Origin: Caulobacteraceae bacterium
GTDB taxonomy: Bacteria > Pseudomonadota > Alphaproteobacteria > Caulobacterales > Caulobacteraceae
Assembly: GCA_019748055.1 (NCBI GenBank)
Contig: JAIEQC010000002.1
Coordinates: 1-64,000, forward strand
DNA length: 64,000 nt
Direction: 5' to 3'
The notes under the pieces are model-generated. The model worked only from the letters and a program-made list of their open reading frames with translations, was not told where the DNA came from and did no database searches. Shown here in pieces: positions 25,330-34,292 of the stretch. Numbering within the stretch: the stretch's first letter is position 1; the number at the start of each line of letters is the position of its first letter. The position numbers were made by a program, and so were the translations under genes.

Positions 25330-28300
25330 TGGACGGATCGACGCTGAGGGCGGGCGAGAGCGAGATCGGCGGGGCGCCGGAGGGGCTGGACGCCCTGGTG
25401 GTCGCCGACGAGCTGAGGGAAGAGGGCGGGATCGCCCTGTTCGTAGCGCGCGATCTGTCGCGGGCGACGCAGTTCGCGCAGGCGTTTTCGTTCTTCGCGC
25501 CGGACGTGGAGACGCTGACGTTTCCGGCGTGGGACGTGCTGCCTTACGACCGGCTGAGCCCGACGGCCGCCGTGTCGGCCGAGCGGATGGCGGCGCTGAG
25601 CCGGCTGGGGCGGCGCGATCCGAAGGACCGGACGCCGCTGCTGGTGGTGACCACGGTCTCGGCGGCGACCCAGCGCGTGCCGGCGAAGAGTCTGACGCAG
25701 GATGCGGCGTTCGAGGCGTCGGTCGGCGACGAGGTCGATCTGGCCGAGCTGGAGCGGCACTTCGCGGCAAACGGCTATGTGCGGGCGTCGACCGTGTCGG
25801 AGCGCGGCGAGTTCGCGGTGCGTGGGGGCGTCGTGGACGTTTTCCCGCCGGGCTTCGAGGAGCCGGTGCGGCTGGACCTGTTCGGGTCGGAGCTGGAGCA
25901 GATCCGGACCTTCGACCCGGAGACGCAGCGGTCGACCGGCAAGCGCGAGAGCCTGACTCTGGCTCCCGTGTCCGAGGCCTTGCTGACGCCGGAGAGCATC
26001 TCGCGGTTCCGGACGGGCTGGCTGAACCTGTTCGGCGCGGCGGGCGACGACATGATGTACGCCGCCGTCAGCGAGGGCGCACGGCGACAGGGGCTGGAAC
26101 ACTGGCTGCCGCTGCTGCACGAGCGGCTGGACACGCTGTTCGACCATCTGCCGGACGGGGCGCCGGTGTTTCTGGACCCGCAGGTCGAGGCGGCGCGGGC
26201 CGAGCGGTGGTCTCTGATCGCCGACGCCCATGACGCGCGCAAGGCGTCGAAGGACGGGCCGTCCAAGTCGTCGGGAGCATGGCGCGTCCTGCCGCCGGAG
26301 CGGCTGTATCTGCCCGAGAGCGACTGGAACGCCGCCTTGGCCGGGCGGAAGGTGATGCGGCTGTCGCCGTTCGCGGGGCAGGGCGTGGACGCCGGCGGGC
26401 GGCTGGGCCGGACCTTCGCGGCGGAGCGGGCTCAGGACAGCGTCAATCTGTTCGAGGCGGTGGCGGCCCATGTGACGGCGCTGAGGGCCGAGGGGCGCAA
26501 GGTCATCTTCGCCAGCTGGACCGAAGGCAGTTCGGAACGTCTGGCCGCCATGCTGGGCGACCACGGGGTTCAGCCGGTCGTCGCGGTGCGCGACTGGGCC
26601 GACGTGGGAAAGGCGTCGAAGGAGATGATCCTGCGCGCCGTCGTGCCGATCGACCACGGCTTCGTCGCGCCGGGCTTCGCCGTCATCAGCGAGACCGACA
26701 TCCTGGGCGACCGGCTGGCCAGGCCGCGGCGCAAGCGGCGAGCGGCGAACTTCCTGGCGGAGGCGTCGGCGCTGACGGCCGGCGATCTGGTCGTGCACCT
26801 GGACCACGGCATCGGGCGCTATGAGGGTCTGAAGACGCTAGAGATCCAGGAGGCGCCGCACGACTGTCTGGAGCTGCTCTACGCCGGAGAGAGCAAACTC
26901 TATCTGCCGGTTGAAAACATAGACCTTCTGACCCGGTACGGCTCGGACGGCGAGGGCGTGCAGCTGGACCGGCTGGGCGGGGCGGGCTGGCAGGCGCGCA
27001 AGGCCAAGGCCAAGGCTCGTCTGCGCGAAATGGCCGAGGGCCTGATCGCTCTGGCGGCCAAGCGCGCCCTGAAGACGTCCGACGCCGTCACGCCGCCGCA
27101 GGGGCTGTTCGACGAGTTCTGCGCGCGCTTCCCCTACGAGGAGACGGACGACCAGCTGAACGCGGTCGGCGACGTGCTGGAGGATCTGGGCAAGGGCATG
27201 CCGATGGACCGGCTGGTCTGCGGCGACGTGGGCTTCGGCAAGACCGAGGTGGCGCTGCGGGCCGCCTTCGTGGTGGCGCTTTCGGGGATGCAAGTCGCCG
27301 TGGTCTGCCCGACCACCCTGCTTGCGCGGCAGCATTTCAAGACCTTCAGCGAGCGCTTCGCCGGCTGGCCGGTGAAGGTGCGCCATCTGTCGCGGATGGT
27401 CACGGCGAAGGAGGCGGCGGAGACGCGAGCCGGTCTGAAGGACGGCTCGATCGAGATCGTGGTCGGCACCCATGCGGTGCTGAGCGACCAGGTCGGGTTC
27501 AAGAACCTTGGCCTGGTGATCGTCGACGAGGAGCAGCACTTCGGCGTCAAGCACAAGGAGAAGCTGAAGAGCCTGCGCGCCGACGTGCACCTGCTGACGC
27601 TTACTGCCACGCCGATCCCGCGCACGCTGCAGATGGCGCTGTCGGGCCTGCGCGAGATGTCGATCATCGCCACGCCGCCGGTCGACCGGCTGGCCGTGCG
27701 GACCTATGTGACGCCGCAGGATCCGGTGCTGATCCGCGAGGCCCTGCTGCGCGAGAAGTATCGCGGGGGGCAGGCCTTCTACGTCGTGCCGCGCCTGAAG
27801 GATCTGGAGAACGTCGAGCGGTTCCTGCGCGAGCAGGTGCCGGAGGTGACCTTCACCGTCGGCCACAGCCAGATGAGCCCGACCCAGCTGGAGGACGTGA
27901 TGAGCGCCTTTTACGACGGGCGCTACGACGTGCTGGTGTCGACCACGATCGTGGAGAGCGGCATCGACATTCCGACGGCCAACACCCTGATCGTGCACCG
28001 GGCGGACATGTTCGGCCTGGCGCAACTGCACCAGATCCGGGGCCGGATCGGGCGGGCCAAGGCGCGGGCCTTCGCCTATCTGACCACCGACCCGAACAAG
28101 CCGCTGAGCCTGTCCGCCGAGCGGCGGCTGCAGGTCCTGCAGTCGCTGGACAACCTGGGCGCCGGGTTCCAGCTGGCCAGCCACGATCTGGACCAGCGCG
28201 GCGGCGGCAATCTGCTGGGCGACGAGCAGTCCGGGCACATCCGCGAGGTGGGCGTCGAACTGTACCAGCAGATGCTGGAGGACGCGGTCGCCAGCCTGCG

Positions 28301-28784
28301 CGAAGCGGGCGGCGAGGTGCAGGACCGAGGCTGGTCGCCAACCATCAACACCGGCGCGGCGGTATTGATTCCAGAGGAATATGTGCCGGACCTGAACGTG
28401 CGTCTGAGCCTGTACCGTCGCCTGTCGGACGCGGAGAAGGGCGAGGATCGTGAGGCGATCGCGGCGGAGCTGATCGACCGCTTCGGCCCCCTGCCGGACG
28501 AGGCGAAACAGCTGCTGCGGATCGTGGGCATCAAGGCCAACTGCCGCGAGGCCTGCATCGAGCGCATCGACGTGGGGCCGAAGGGCGCGGTGCTGACGCT
28601 GCGCGACAACAGGTTCCCCAATCCGGCCGGACTGGTCGGCCTGATCCAGAAGAACCACGCCAGCTGGAAGCTGCGGCCCGATCAGAAGGTCGTGGTCAAG
28701 GGCGACTGGCCGGACGCCGACGAGCGGCTGAAGGCGGCGGAGCGCGTGACGGCCGACCTGGCCCGGGTGGCGAAGGTGGGCTGA
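25329..28784 (+). CDS. mfd: Transcription-repair coupling factor Mfd
   Basis: 1151 residues, full length. Mfd removes RNA polymerase stalled at DNA lesions and recruits UvrA. In order: the UvrB-like N-terminal region (DVLPYDRLSPTAA), the RNA polymerase interaction domain (about 480-545, VVHLDHGIGRYEG), the RecG-like translocase with CGDVGFGKTEVALRAA, VDEEQHFGVKHKEKLK, TATPIPRTLQMAL and IRGRIGRAKARAFAYL, and the C-terminal TRCF domain. Coupled to sdhE; its stop touches the stop of convergent popA with no gap. Confidence 0.97.
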   Translation: MDGSTLRAGESEIGGAPEGLDALVVADELREEGGIALFVARDLSRATQFAQAFSFFAPDVETLTFPAWDVLPYDRLSPTAAVSAERMAALSRLGRRDPKDRTPLLVVTTVSAATQRVPAKSLTQDAAFEASVGDEVDLAELERHFAANGYVRASTVSERGEFAVRGGVVDVFPPGFEEPVRLDLFGSELEQIRTFDPETQRSTGKRESLTLAPVSEALLTPESISRFRTGWLNLFGAAGDDMMYAAVSEGARRQGLEHWLPLLHERLDTLFDHLPDGAPVFLDPQVEAARAERWSLIADAHDARKASKDGPSKSSGAWRVLPPERLYLPESDWNAALAGRKVMRLSPFAGQGVDAGGRLGRTFAAERAQDSVNLFEAVAAHVTALRAEGRKVIFASWTEGSSERLAAMLGDHGVQPVVAVRDWADVGKASKEMILRAVVPIDHGFVAPGFAVISETDILGDRLARPRRKRRAANFLAEASALTAGDLVVHLDHGIGRYEGLKTLEIQEAPHDCLELLYAGESKLYLPVENIDLLTRYGSDGEGVQLDRLGGAGWQARKAKAKARLREMAEGLIALAAKRALKTSDAVTPPQGLFDEFCARFPYEETDDQLNAVGDVLEDLGKGMPMDRLVCGDVGFGKTEVALRAAFVVALSGMQVAVVCPTTLLARQHFKTFSERFAGWPVKVRHLSRMVTAKEAAETRAGLKDGSIEIVVGTHAVLSDQVGFKNLGLVIVDEEQHFGVKHKEKLKSLRADVHLLTLTATPIPRTLQMALSGLREMSIIATPPVDRLAVRTYVTPQDPVLIREALLREKYRGGQAFYVVPRLKDLENVERFLREQVPEVTFTVGHSQMSPTQLEDVMSAFYDGRYDVLVSTTIVESGIDIPTANTLIVHRADMFGLAQLHQIRGRIGRAKARAFAYLTTDPNKPLSLSAERRLQVLQSLDNLGAGFQLASHDLDQRGGGNLLGDEQSGHIREVGVELYQQMLEDAVASLREAGGEVQDRGWSPTINTGAAVLIPEEYVPDLNVRLSLYRRLSDAEKGEDREAIAAELIDRFGPLPDEAKQLLRIVGIKANCREACIERIDVGPKGAVLTLRDNRFPNPAGLVGLIQKNHASWKLRPDQKVVVKGDWPDADERLKAAERVTADLARVAKVG

Positions 28785-30101
28785 TCAGCCGGCGGTCACG
28801 GCCGCCGCGTCCCGCGACGCGCGCTCCAGCAGGGCGCCCGGGGCCTCGCCTTGGGTGCGCTGGGCCACGCCGACGTCGAAGGCGACGGTGAAGGGCCGGG
28901 CGCCTGGGCCGGCGTCGAAGGCGGTGCAGCCCAGTACGGCGGCGATCCGCTCGGCCACCAGCCGCGCCTCGGCCGCGTCGGTCGCGGGCAGGGCAAGGGC
29001 GAAGACCTCGTCGGACAGTCGGGCGGCGGTGTCCTCGACGCGGATGAGGCGGGAGATCATGGCCCCGACCTGCGGCAGGGCGCGATCCAGCCAACCGCCC
29101 TGGCGCGCGGCCCTCAGCTCATCGCTGGGCGCGACGCGCAGGATGCAGACCGACAGCGGACGGCGCCGGGCGTCGGAGGCCTCGATCACGCGCGCCAGAT
29201 GGGCGGCGAACAGGTCGTCGGTGAACAGGCCGGTCGAGGGGTCGGTCAGGCCGGACCCGCGGGTGGCCTCCAGCGCCCGGCGCACCGCCTGATGCTCGCG
29301 GTAGGTCCTCGCCAGGGCGACGATGCGGGCGGCGGTCTCGGGCTCCGGAACCACGGCCTCGGCGACGTCGGCGAAGCCCCGGCCGTAAAGGTCGGCGAGG
29401 TCGGCCGGGTCCTCGCCGGACTGGTACAGGATCACCGGGATCTGCTGCAGGCGCGTGTTGCGACGCATGCCGGCGGCGATCGACTGGGCGGGCGCGCGGT
29501 CCGGACCGCTCCACAGCACGGCGGCGTCGAAGGCCCGCTCGTGCAGATAGTCGAAGGCCGTGTACGGCGTGGGGGCCGCCACCACCTCGCAGCCGTGGTC
29601 GGCCAGGACGTTGGACAGGGCCAGCACGCGGTGATCCGGAGGGCCGGCGGCGAGGATGCGCAGAGGGGAGGGGTCGGGCTCGGCCGGCCGGAGCTGGACG
29701 CCGCGGGCGCCGAAGGTGGCGGCGCGCAGCGCGATCTCCTCCTCCGCCACGGCGCCGCGCATCAGATTTTCCAGCCGCAGCCGAACCTGAGCCGGGTGAC
29801 CGGCGCCGGACATGACCAGATCGAAGGCGTCGCGGTCCGGCGCGCCCGAAGCGGCCACGGCAAGCACGGGCAGGGCACGGGGGAGGGCGGCCTGCTTCAG
29901 GGCCCGGCTCCAGTCGGCGGCGTCGGGCAGGCGCCCGTCGACGAGCAGGGCCTCGACCGGCAGGTCCCCGAGCGCGGACAGGGCGCCGCCGAGGCCGCGC
30001 GCCGTCACCGTGCGCCAGCCGACGAGGTCTAGCCCCTGGCACAGGGGGCCGACGACCGAATCCTCGGCCGCCAGAACCAGAATGCGCGGTTCCGCCCTCA
30101 C
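28785..30101 (-). CDS. popA: PopA-like response regulator with degenerate GGDEF domain
   Basis: 438 residues: REC1 (about 5-115, phospho-acceptor Asp55 in LLVDGRLPD), a degenerate REC2 (about 147-265) and a GGDEF-like domain (about 285-438). The active site reads SDEVF (363-367) instead of GGEEF, so cyclase activity is not expected, while the inhibitory site RVED (354-357) is intact. That is the layout of Caulobacter PopA, a c-di-GMP receptor that brings CtrA and the degradation machinery to the cell pole. Only PleD shares the REC-REC-GGDEF order, but it keeps GGEEF. Assignment is good; the cell-cycle role is inferred from the family. Confidence 0.8.
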   Translation of the reverse strand: MRAEPRILVLAAEDSVVGPLCQGLDLVGWRTVTARGLGGALSALGDLPVEALLVDGRLPDAADWSRALKQAALPRALPVLAVAASGAPDRDAFDLVMSGAGHPAQVRLRLENLMRGAVAEEEIALRAATFGARGVQLRPAEPDPSPLRILAAGPPDHRVLALSNVLADHGCEVVAAPTPYTAFDYLHERAFDAAVLWSGPDRAPAQSIAAGMRRNTRLQQIPVILYQSGEDPADLADLYGRGFADVAEAVVPEPETAARIVALARTYREHQAVRRALEATRGSGLTDPSTGLFTDDLFAAHLARVIEASDARRRPLSVCILRVAPSDELRAARQGGWLDRALPQVGAMISRLIRVEDTAARLSDEVFALALPATDAAEARLVAERIAAVLGCTAFDAGPGARPFTVAFDVGVAQRTQGEAPGALLERASRDAAAVTAG

Positions 30102-30292
30102 GCGACGTGTTTTCCCCGGGAGCCCAGCAAAGCGCGCGGACCATAGACGGGGGCCCCCACGCGCCGCAACGCCGCATTCGCCGGGCTGGCGAAATCGCGG
30201 CCGGGACTTCCGCCGGTGAAATATTCCGTTACCTTCCGCCTCCCCCGGGGCCGAGGAACGCCGATTTGCGACACGACGACGTCAGGACGCCG

Positions 30293-31204
30293 ATGTGGTG
30301 GGTCAGGCTGTCCGGACGGGCCTTCGCCCGCAGCTGGGGCCGGGACGTCATGCTGTACACCGGCGGGGTGTCGTTCTTCGCCCTGCTGGCCGTGTTCCCG
30401 GCCATCGCCATCCTGATCGGCCTGTACAAGGTCGGGCTGTCGATCAACGAGGTGAGCGCCCAGGCGGCGGCGCTGGCGGATCTGCTGCCCACGGCGGCGC
30501 GGTCCATCTTCCTGACCGAGATCGACCGGCTGGCGCAGACGTCGGCGCGGACGGTGTCGGCGCAGTCGGCCTTCGCACTGATCGTCGGCGCCTATGCGGC
30601 GCACCGCGGATTCAAGGCCTTGCTGGCCGGACTCAACCTGATCCACGACGAACAGGAGCCGCACGGGTTCCTGAAGTTCAACCTGCTGGCCTTCTTCGTG
30701 GCCCTGTTCGCCTTCGCCCTGTTCACGGTGGTGTCGGGCGCGGTGGTGACGGCGCGGCTGCTGTCGCACACTTCCGGCGGCCAGACGGGCGGCGGGCTGC
30801 CGTTCGACGGCCTGCTGCCGGCGCTTGGGCTCGCGGTGGGGCTGACGCTGCTCTATCGCTATGCGATGAGCCACCGCACGCGGGTGGCATGGGCCCCGGC
30901 GATCATCGGCGGAACGATCGCCACGGTGCTTTCGATGGTCAGTTCCTGGCTGTGCGCCATCTATGTCGAGCAGATCGCCCCGCTGGGCGCCACCTACGGC
31001 TCGGTCGGCGCCATCGTGGTGCTGCTGATCTGGCTGTCGTGGAACGTGAACGCCATCTTCTATGGTGGGGCCTTCGCCACCGAGATGGAGATCGCGGACC
31101 GGGCGCGCGGCGCGCCGAGCTTCGAGGACGAGACCGGGCCTGCGGAGGCCGCGACCGCCCAGGTCGTCAGCCTGGCCGCGCGCCGGTCACGACGCGGAAG
31201 CTGA
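30293..31204 (+). CDS. YihY/BrkB family membrane protein
   Basis: 303 residues, about six TMs. It has the family start (WGRDVMLYTGGVSFFALLAVFPAIA), then YKVGL, helices around 105-135 and 160-190, and the C-terminal YGSVGAIVVLLIWLSWNVNAIFYGGAF-type block, split here into shorter parts. The family was once called ribonuclease BN in error; its function is unknown. ATG 30293 follows AGGA by five bases. Its last 38 bases overlap the end of the convergent tusA gene. Confidence 0.88.
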   Translation: MWWVRLSGRAFARSWGRDVMLYTGGVSFFALLAVFPAIAILIGLYKVGLSINEVSAQAAALADLLPTAARSIFLTEIDRLAQTSARTVSAQSAFALIVGAYAAHRGFKALLAGLNLIHDEQEPHGFLKFNLLAFFVALFAFALFTVVSGAVVTARLLSHTSGGQTGGGLPFDGLLPALGLAVGLTLLYRYAMSHRTRVAWAPAIIGGTIATVLSMVSSWLCAIYVEQIAPLGATYGSVGAIVVLLIWLSWNVNAIFYGGAFATEMEIADRARGAPSFEDETGPAEAATAQVVSLAARRSRRGS

Positions 31205-31403
31205 GGACGCCGTCCACCTCGTCCACCGACACCAGCGCGTGCGGGCCTGAACCGATCAGGTGGGGCACGTCGATGCGGGCGAGCGGATCGTCGGCCAAGA
31301 GGATTACGGTGGATCCCGGCGCGGCGCGTTCCAAGGCCTTCTGAAGTTTGAGCGAGGGCACCGGGCAGCGGTGGCCGCGCGCGTCGACGACGACCTCCGT
31401 CAT
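31167..31403 (-). CDS. TusA-like sulfur carrier protein
   Basis: 78 residues. The fold start VVVDARGHRCPVPSLKLQKAL has the CPxP motif with the sulfur-carrying Cys at about 13. TusA-family proteins carry persulfide sulfur for tRNA thiolation, Mo-cofactor or other uses. The ATG overlaps the stop of cinA by four bases, so the two form one unit; only tusA overlaps yihY. The exact sulfur acceptor cannot be told from sequence. Confidence 0.88.
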   Translation of the reverse strand: MTEVVVDARGHRCPVPSLKLQKALERAAPGSTVILLADDPLARIDVPHLIGSGPHALVSVDEVDGVLSFRVVTGARPG

Positions 31404-31891
31404 GTGGTGGCTCGATCCAGGAGGAGGTCGAGGGCCTGAAGCAGGGCGGCGTGGCGGACGCGGTCGCGACCGAGATCGCCGAACCGGCATTCGCGGTCGA
31501 TCAGGCCGGCGGGACCGAGGGCCGCGAACCAGACGAGTCCGACGGGCTTCTCGGCCGTGCCGCCGCCGGGGCCGGCCACGCCCGTGATGGCGACCGTCAC
31601 CGGGACGCCGGCCGCGTCGGCGGCGCCGGCGGCCATGGCGCGAGCGACCGGCCGGGACACGGCGCCGTGGGCGTCGAGCGCCGCTTGCGGCACGCCCAGC
31701 ATCCGAACCTTGGCGGCGTTGGAATAGGTGACGAAGCCCCGGTCGACGACGTCCGACGAACCGGCGACCGCAGTCAGTGCCGCGGCGACCAGGCCGCCGG
31801 TGCAGCTTTCCGCCGTCGCGAGCGTCAACCCGCGCGCGCGGGCGGCCGCGAGAACGGCGTCGGCACGGTCGAGAACGTCGCGGTCGAACAT
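31400..31891 (-). CDS. CinA-family nicotinamide-nucleotide amidohydrolase
   Basis: 163 residues, the C-terminal amidase domain only (PncC type). ATAESCTGGLVAAALTAVAGSS, GFVTYSNAAKVRMLGV and VAITGVAGPGGGTAEKPVG are the family blocks. PncC converts NMN to nicotinate mononucleotide and so recycles pyridine nucleotides. The N-terminal molybdopterin-binding half of longer CinA is absent. Coupled to tusA downstream; the fused ispDF lies nearby on the same strand. Confidence 0.9.
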   Translation of the reverse strand: MFDRDVLDRADAVLAAARARGLTLATAESCTGGLVAAALTAVAGSSDVVDRGFVTYSNAAKVRMLGVPQAALDAHGAVSRPVARAMAAGAADAAGVPVTVAITGVAGPGGGTAEKPVGLVWFAALGPAGLIDRECRFGDLGRDRVRHAALLQALDLLLDRATT

Positions 31892-31984
31892 CAGGCTTTC
31901 CAAGCGCGGGGCGAGTCGTCTTAACGTGCACTCTACAGGGGCCGCGCGTCGACCGCGCGCCCGAGCGATCCCGCAGGAGACTTC

Positions 31985-34258
31985 ATGAGCGCAGCCGACG
32001 TTCCCGCCGGAGCCGCCCCCACGGGCGACCGGCTGACGCCCGTCCTGTTCGCCCTGGCGATCTTCACCTCGGCGTCGCTGGTGTTCGTGGTCCAGCCGAT
32101 GGTGACCAAGCTGGTCCTGCCCATGCTGGGCGGATCGCCCCAGGTCTGGAACACGGCCATGGTCTTCTTCCAGGCCGCGCTGCTGGCCGGATACGGCTAT
32201 GCCCACCTGCTGCAGCGGATCGGCTCGCTGCGGACCCAGGTGATGGTGCATCTGGGACTGCTTTTGGCGGCGGCGCTGTTCTTGCCGCTGAGCGTCAGCG
32301 GCGTGCTGGGCGATCCGGACCCGTCCGCGCCCATCCTGTGGCTGCTGGGCACGCTGACGCTGTCGATCGGGGCGCCGTTCGCGGTGCTGTCGGCCACGGC
32401 GCCGCTGCTGCAGGCCTGGTACGCGCGGGTGCGGGCGGACCATGCGGACGGCAAGAATCCGTACGTGCTGTATGCCGCGTCGAACCTCGGCAGCTTTTTG
32501 GCCCTGCTGAGCTATCCGGTGCTGATCGAGCCGCTGGCGACGCTGTCGGGGCAGCGGTGGGGCTGGACGGGCGGCTATGCCGTCTTCGTCACCCTGATCA
32601 TCGTCATGGCGCTGACCGTGTGGCGTCGTCGCGTGGCCGACGCCGAGCCCGCGGCGCTGGAGCGCAGCGCGCCGATGAGCTGGAAGGACCGGCTGATCCT
32701 GATCGGCCTGGCCGCAGCGCCGTCCAGCCTGATGCTGGGGGTGACCGCGCACCTGTCCACCGATGTGGCGTCAGCGCCCTTCCTGTGGGTCATCCCGCTC
32801 GCGCTGTATCTGCTCACCTTCGTCATCGCGTTTCAGGCGAAGCCTTGGATCCCCCTGCCGATCACCCTGGTCGTGCAGGCGGCGGTGGGCGGGGTGGCGG
32901 TCAGCCTGGCGGCGTTCCGCAGCGACCAGTGGCTGGTGCTGTTCGGCATCAGCATCCTGGGCTTCTTCTTCACGACCCTGATGTGCCACCAGCTGCTGGC
33001 GGCGCGGCGGCCGGCGCCGGACCGGCTGACGGAGTTCTATCTGCTGATGTCGCTGGGCGGGGTGGTCGGCGGCGCCTTCACCGCCCTGCTGGCGCCGGTG
33101 ATCTTCGACGACGTCTGGGAATATCCGTTGATGCTGGTGCTGGTCGGCCTGGCGCGGCCGTGGGGCAGCGGCTGGCGGCTGGGGTATCGCGAGGCCTACT
33201 TCCTGCTGGCCGGTCTGGTGATCGCGGCCATGCCGCCGGCGGTGCACGCCGTGGTGCACGCCAATGAGATGCTGTGGCCGCTGTTCCAGGATCCGATCGT
33301 GTTCCGTCAGATCACCGTCATCCTGCTGGGCGCCGCGGCGATCTGCGCCTTTCTGGTGCGGGACAACGCCCTGTCGTTCACGGCCCTGCTGGCGGCCATG
33401 ACCCTATCGGCGCAGTGGGTGAACAAGGGCTATGACGCCACCTACAGCGAGCGCAGCTTCTTCGGCGTCATGCGCATCTCGAACGTGCCGGACGAGCGGC
33501 TGGGCGGGGACGTGCACGTGATGATGCACGGCACGACGCTGCACGGGGCGCAGGCGCGTGATCCGCAGCACGCCTGCTCGCCAACCCTCTACTATGCCCC
33601 GTCCACGCCGATCGGGCAGGCGGCGGTGATGGTGCAGAACCGGGGGCCGGCGGTGAACATCGGGGTGGTCGGGCAGGGCTCGGGGGCCATGGCGGCCTAC
33701 AAGCGCGCGGGCGATACGCTGACCTTCTTCGAGATCGATCCGATGGTCAACCGGCTGTCGCGCGACCCGAACTGGTTCACCTACATCAACGGCTGCGCCG
33801 ACGGGCCTGTGCGGACGGTGCTGGGCGACGCGCGGCTGACGCTGGAGGACGAGCCGGCGGGGTCGTACGACCTCTTGATCATCGACGCCTTCTCGTCCGA
33901 CGCCGTGCCGACGCACCTCCTGACGCAGGAGGCGATCGCGGGATACCTGAAGCTGGTGAAGCCCGACGGGATCGTGGTCCTGCACCTGTCGAACCGGAAC
34001 CTGGACATCACCCTGCCGGCGGTGGCGGCGGCGCGGGCCCTGCGCGTGCCGGAACGGCACCAGATCTTCATAGAGCGGGCGGAGCTTCCGGACATGGCCG
34101 AGGCCTCGACCGAGGCGCTGATCCTGTCGCCGACCAAGGCGGGAATGGTGGATTTCGACGCCGACCCGCGCTGGCGGCGGCTGGCGCCGACCGAGGTGCG
34201 GCCGTGGACCGACGACTACGTCAACCTGTTCGGATCGCTGGTGCGGGCGAACTTCTGA
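31985..34258 (+). CDS. Fused polytopic membrane / spermidine-synthase-like protein
   Basis: 757 residues. About residues 15-470 hold a dozen or so hydrophobic helices; the last ~270 residues are a spermidine-synthase-like Rossmann domain with GVVGQGSGAMAAY, FFEIDPMV, TVLGDARLTLEDE and LLIIDAFSSDAVPTHLLTQEA. The usual GGGDG of SpeE reads GQGSG, and the Asp ligands for a polyamine are not obvious, so aminopropyl transfer is doubtful. Such membrane-fused forms are common in alphaproteobacteria and poorly studied. GGAG lies before ATG 31985. Confidence 0.78.
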   Translation: MSAADVPAGAAPTGDRLTPVLFALAIFTSASLVFVVQPMVTKLVLPMLGGSPQVWNTAMVFFQAALLAGYGYAHLLQRIGSLRTQVMVHLGLLLAAALFLPLSVSGVLGDPDPSAPILWLLGTLTLSIGAPFAVLSATAPLLQAWYARVRADHADGKNPYVLYAASNLGSFLALLSYPVLIEPLATLSGQRWGWTGGYAVFVTLIIVMALTVWRRRVADAEPAALERSAPMSWKDRLILIGLAAAPSSLMLGVTAHLSTDVASAPFLWVIPLALYLLTFVIAFQAKPWIPLPITLVVQAAVGGVAVSLAAFRSDQWLVLFGISILGFFFTTLMCHQLLAARRPAPDRLTEFYLLMSLGGVVGGAFTALLAPVIFDDVWEYPLMLVLVGLARPWGSGWRLGYREAYFLLAGLVIAAMPPAVHAVVHANEMLWPLFQDPIVFRQITVILLGAAAICAFLVRDNALSFTALLAAMTLSAQWVNKGYDATYSERSFFGVMRISNVPDERLGGDVHVMMHGTTLHGAQARDPQHACSPTLYYAPSTPIGQAAVMVQNRGPAVNIGVVGQGSGAMAAYKRAGDTLTFFEIDPMVNRLSRDPNWFTYINGCADGPVRTVLGDARLTLEDEPAGSYDLLIIDAFSSDAVPTHLLTQEAIAGYLKLVKPDGIVVLHLSNRNLDITLPAVAAARALRVPERHQIFIERAELPDMAEASTEALILSPTKAGMVDFDADPRWRRLAPTEVRPWTDDYVNLFGSLVRANF

Positions 34259-34266
34259 TCCGGCTT

Positions 34267-34289
34267 CCTTCTCCGGCAACGGGAGAAGG
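34267..34289. terminator. Hairpin between convergent genes
   Basis: CCTTCTCC (34267-34274) pairs with GGAGAAGG (34282-34289) across seven bases, in the 34-bp gap between the spermidine-synthase-like gene (+) and ispDF (-). Outer T-G and T-A pairs may extend it. It likely ends transcription in both directions, though no T-run follows. Confidence 0.45.
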
Positions 34290-34292
34290 GAT

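Noticed and set aside
26838-28658. A 606-codon open frame opposite mfd
   Set aside because: It is low-complexity Arg/Ala/Gln-rich, has no ribosome site and mirrors the third-position GC bias of mfd; a shadow.
34267-34289. A possible REP-type repeat family
   Set aside because: Only one copy was seen in the window, so it is kept as a terminator hairpin.
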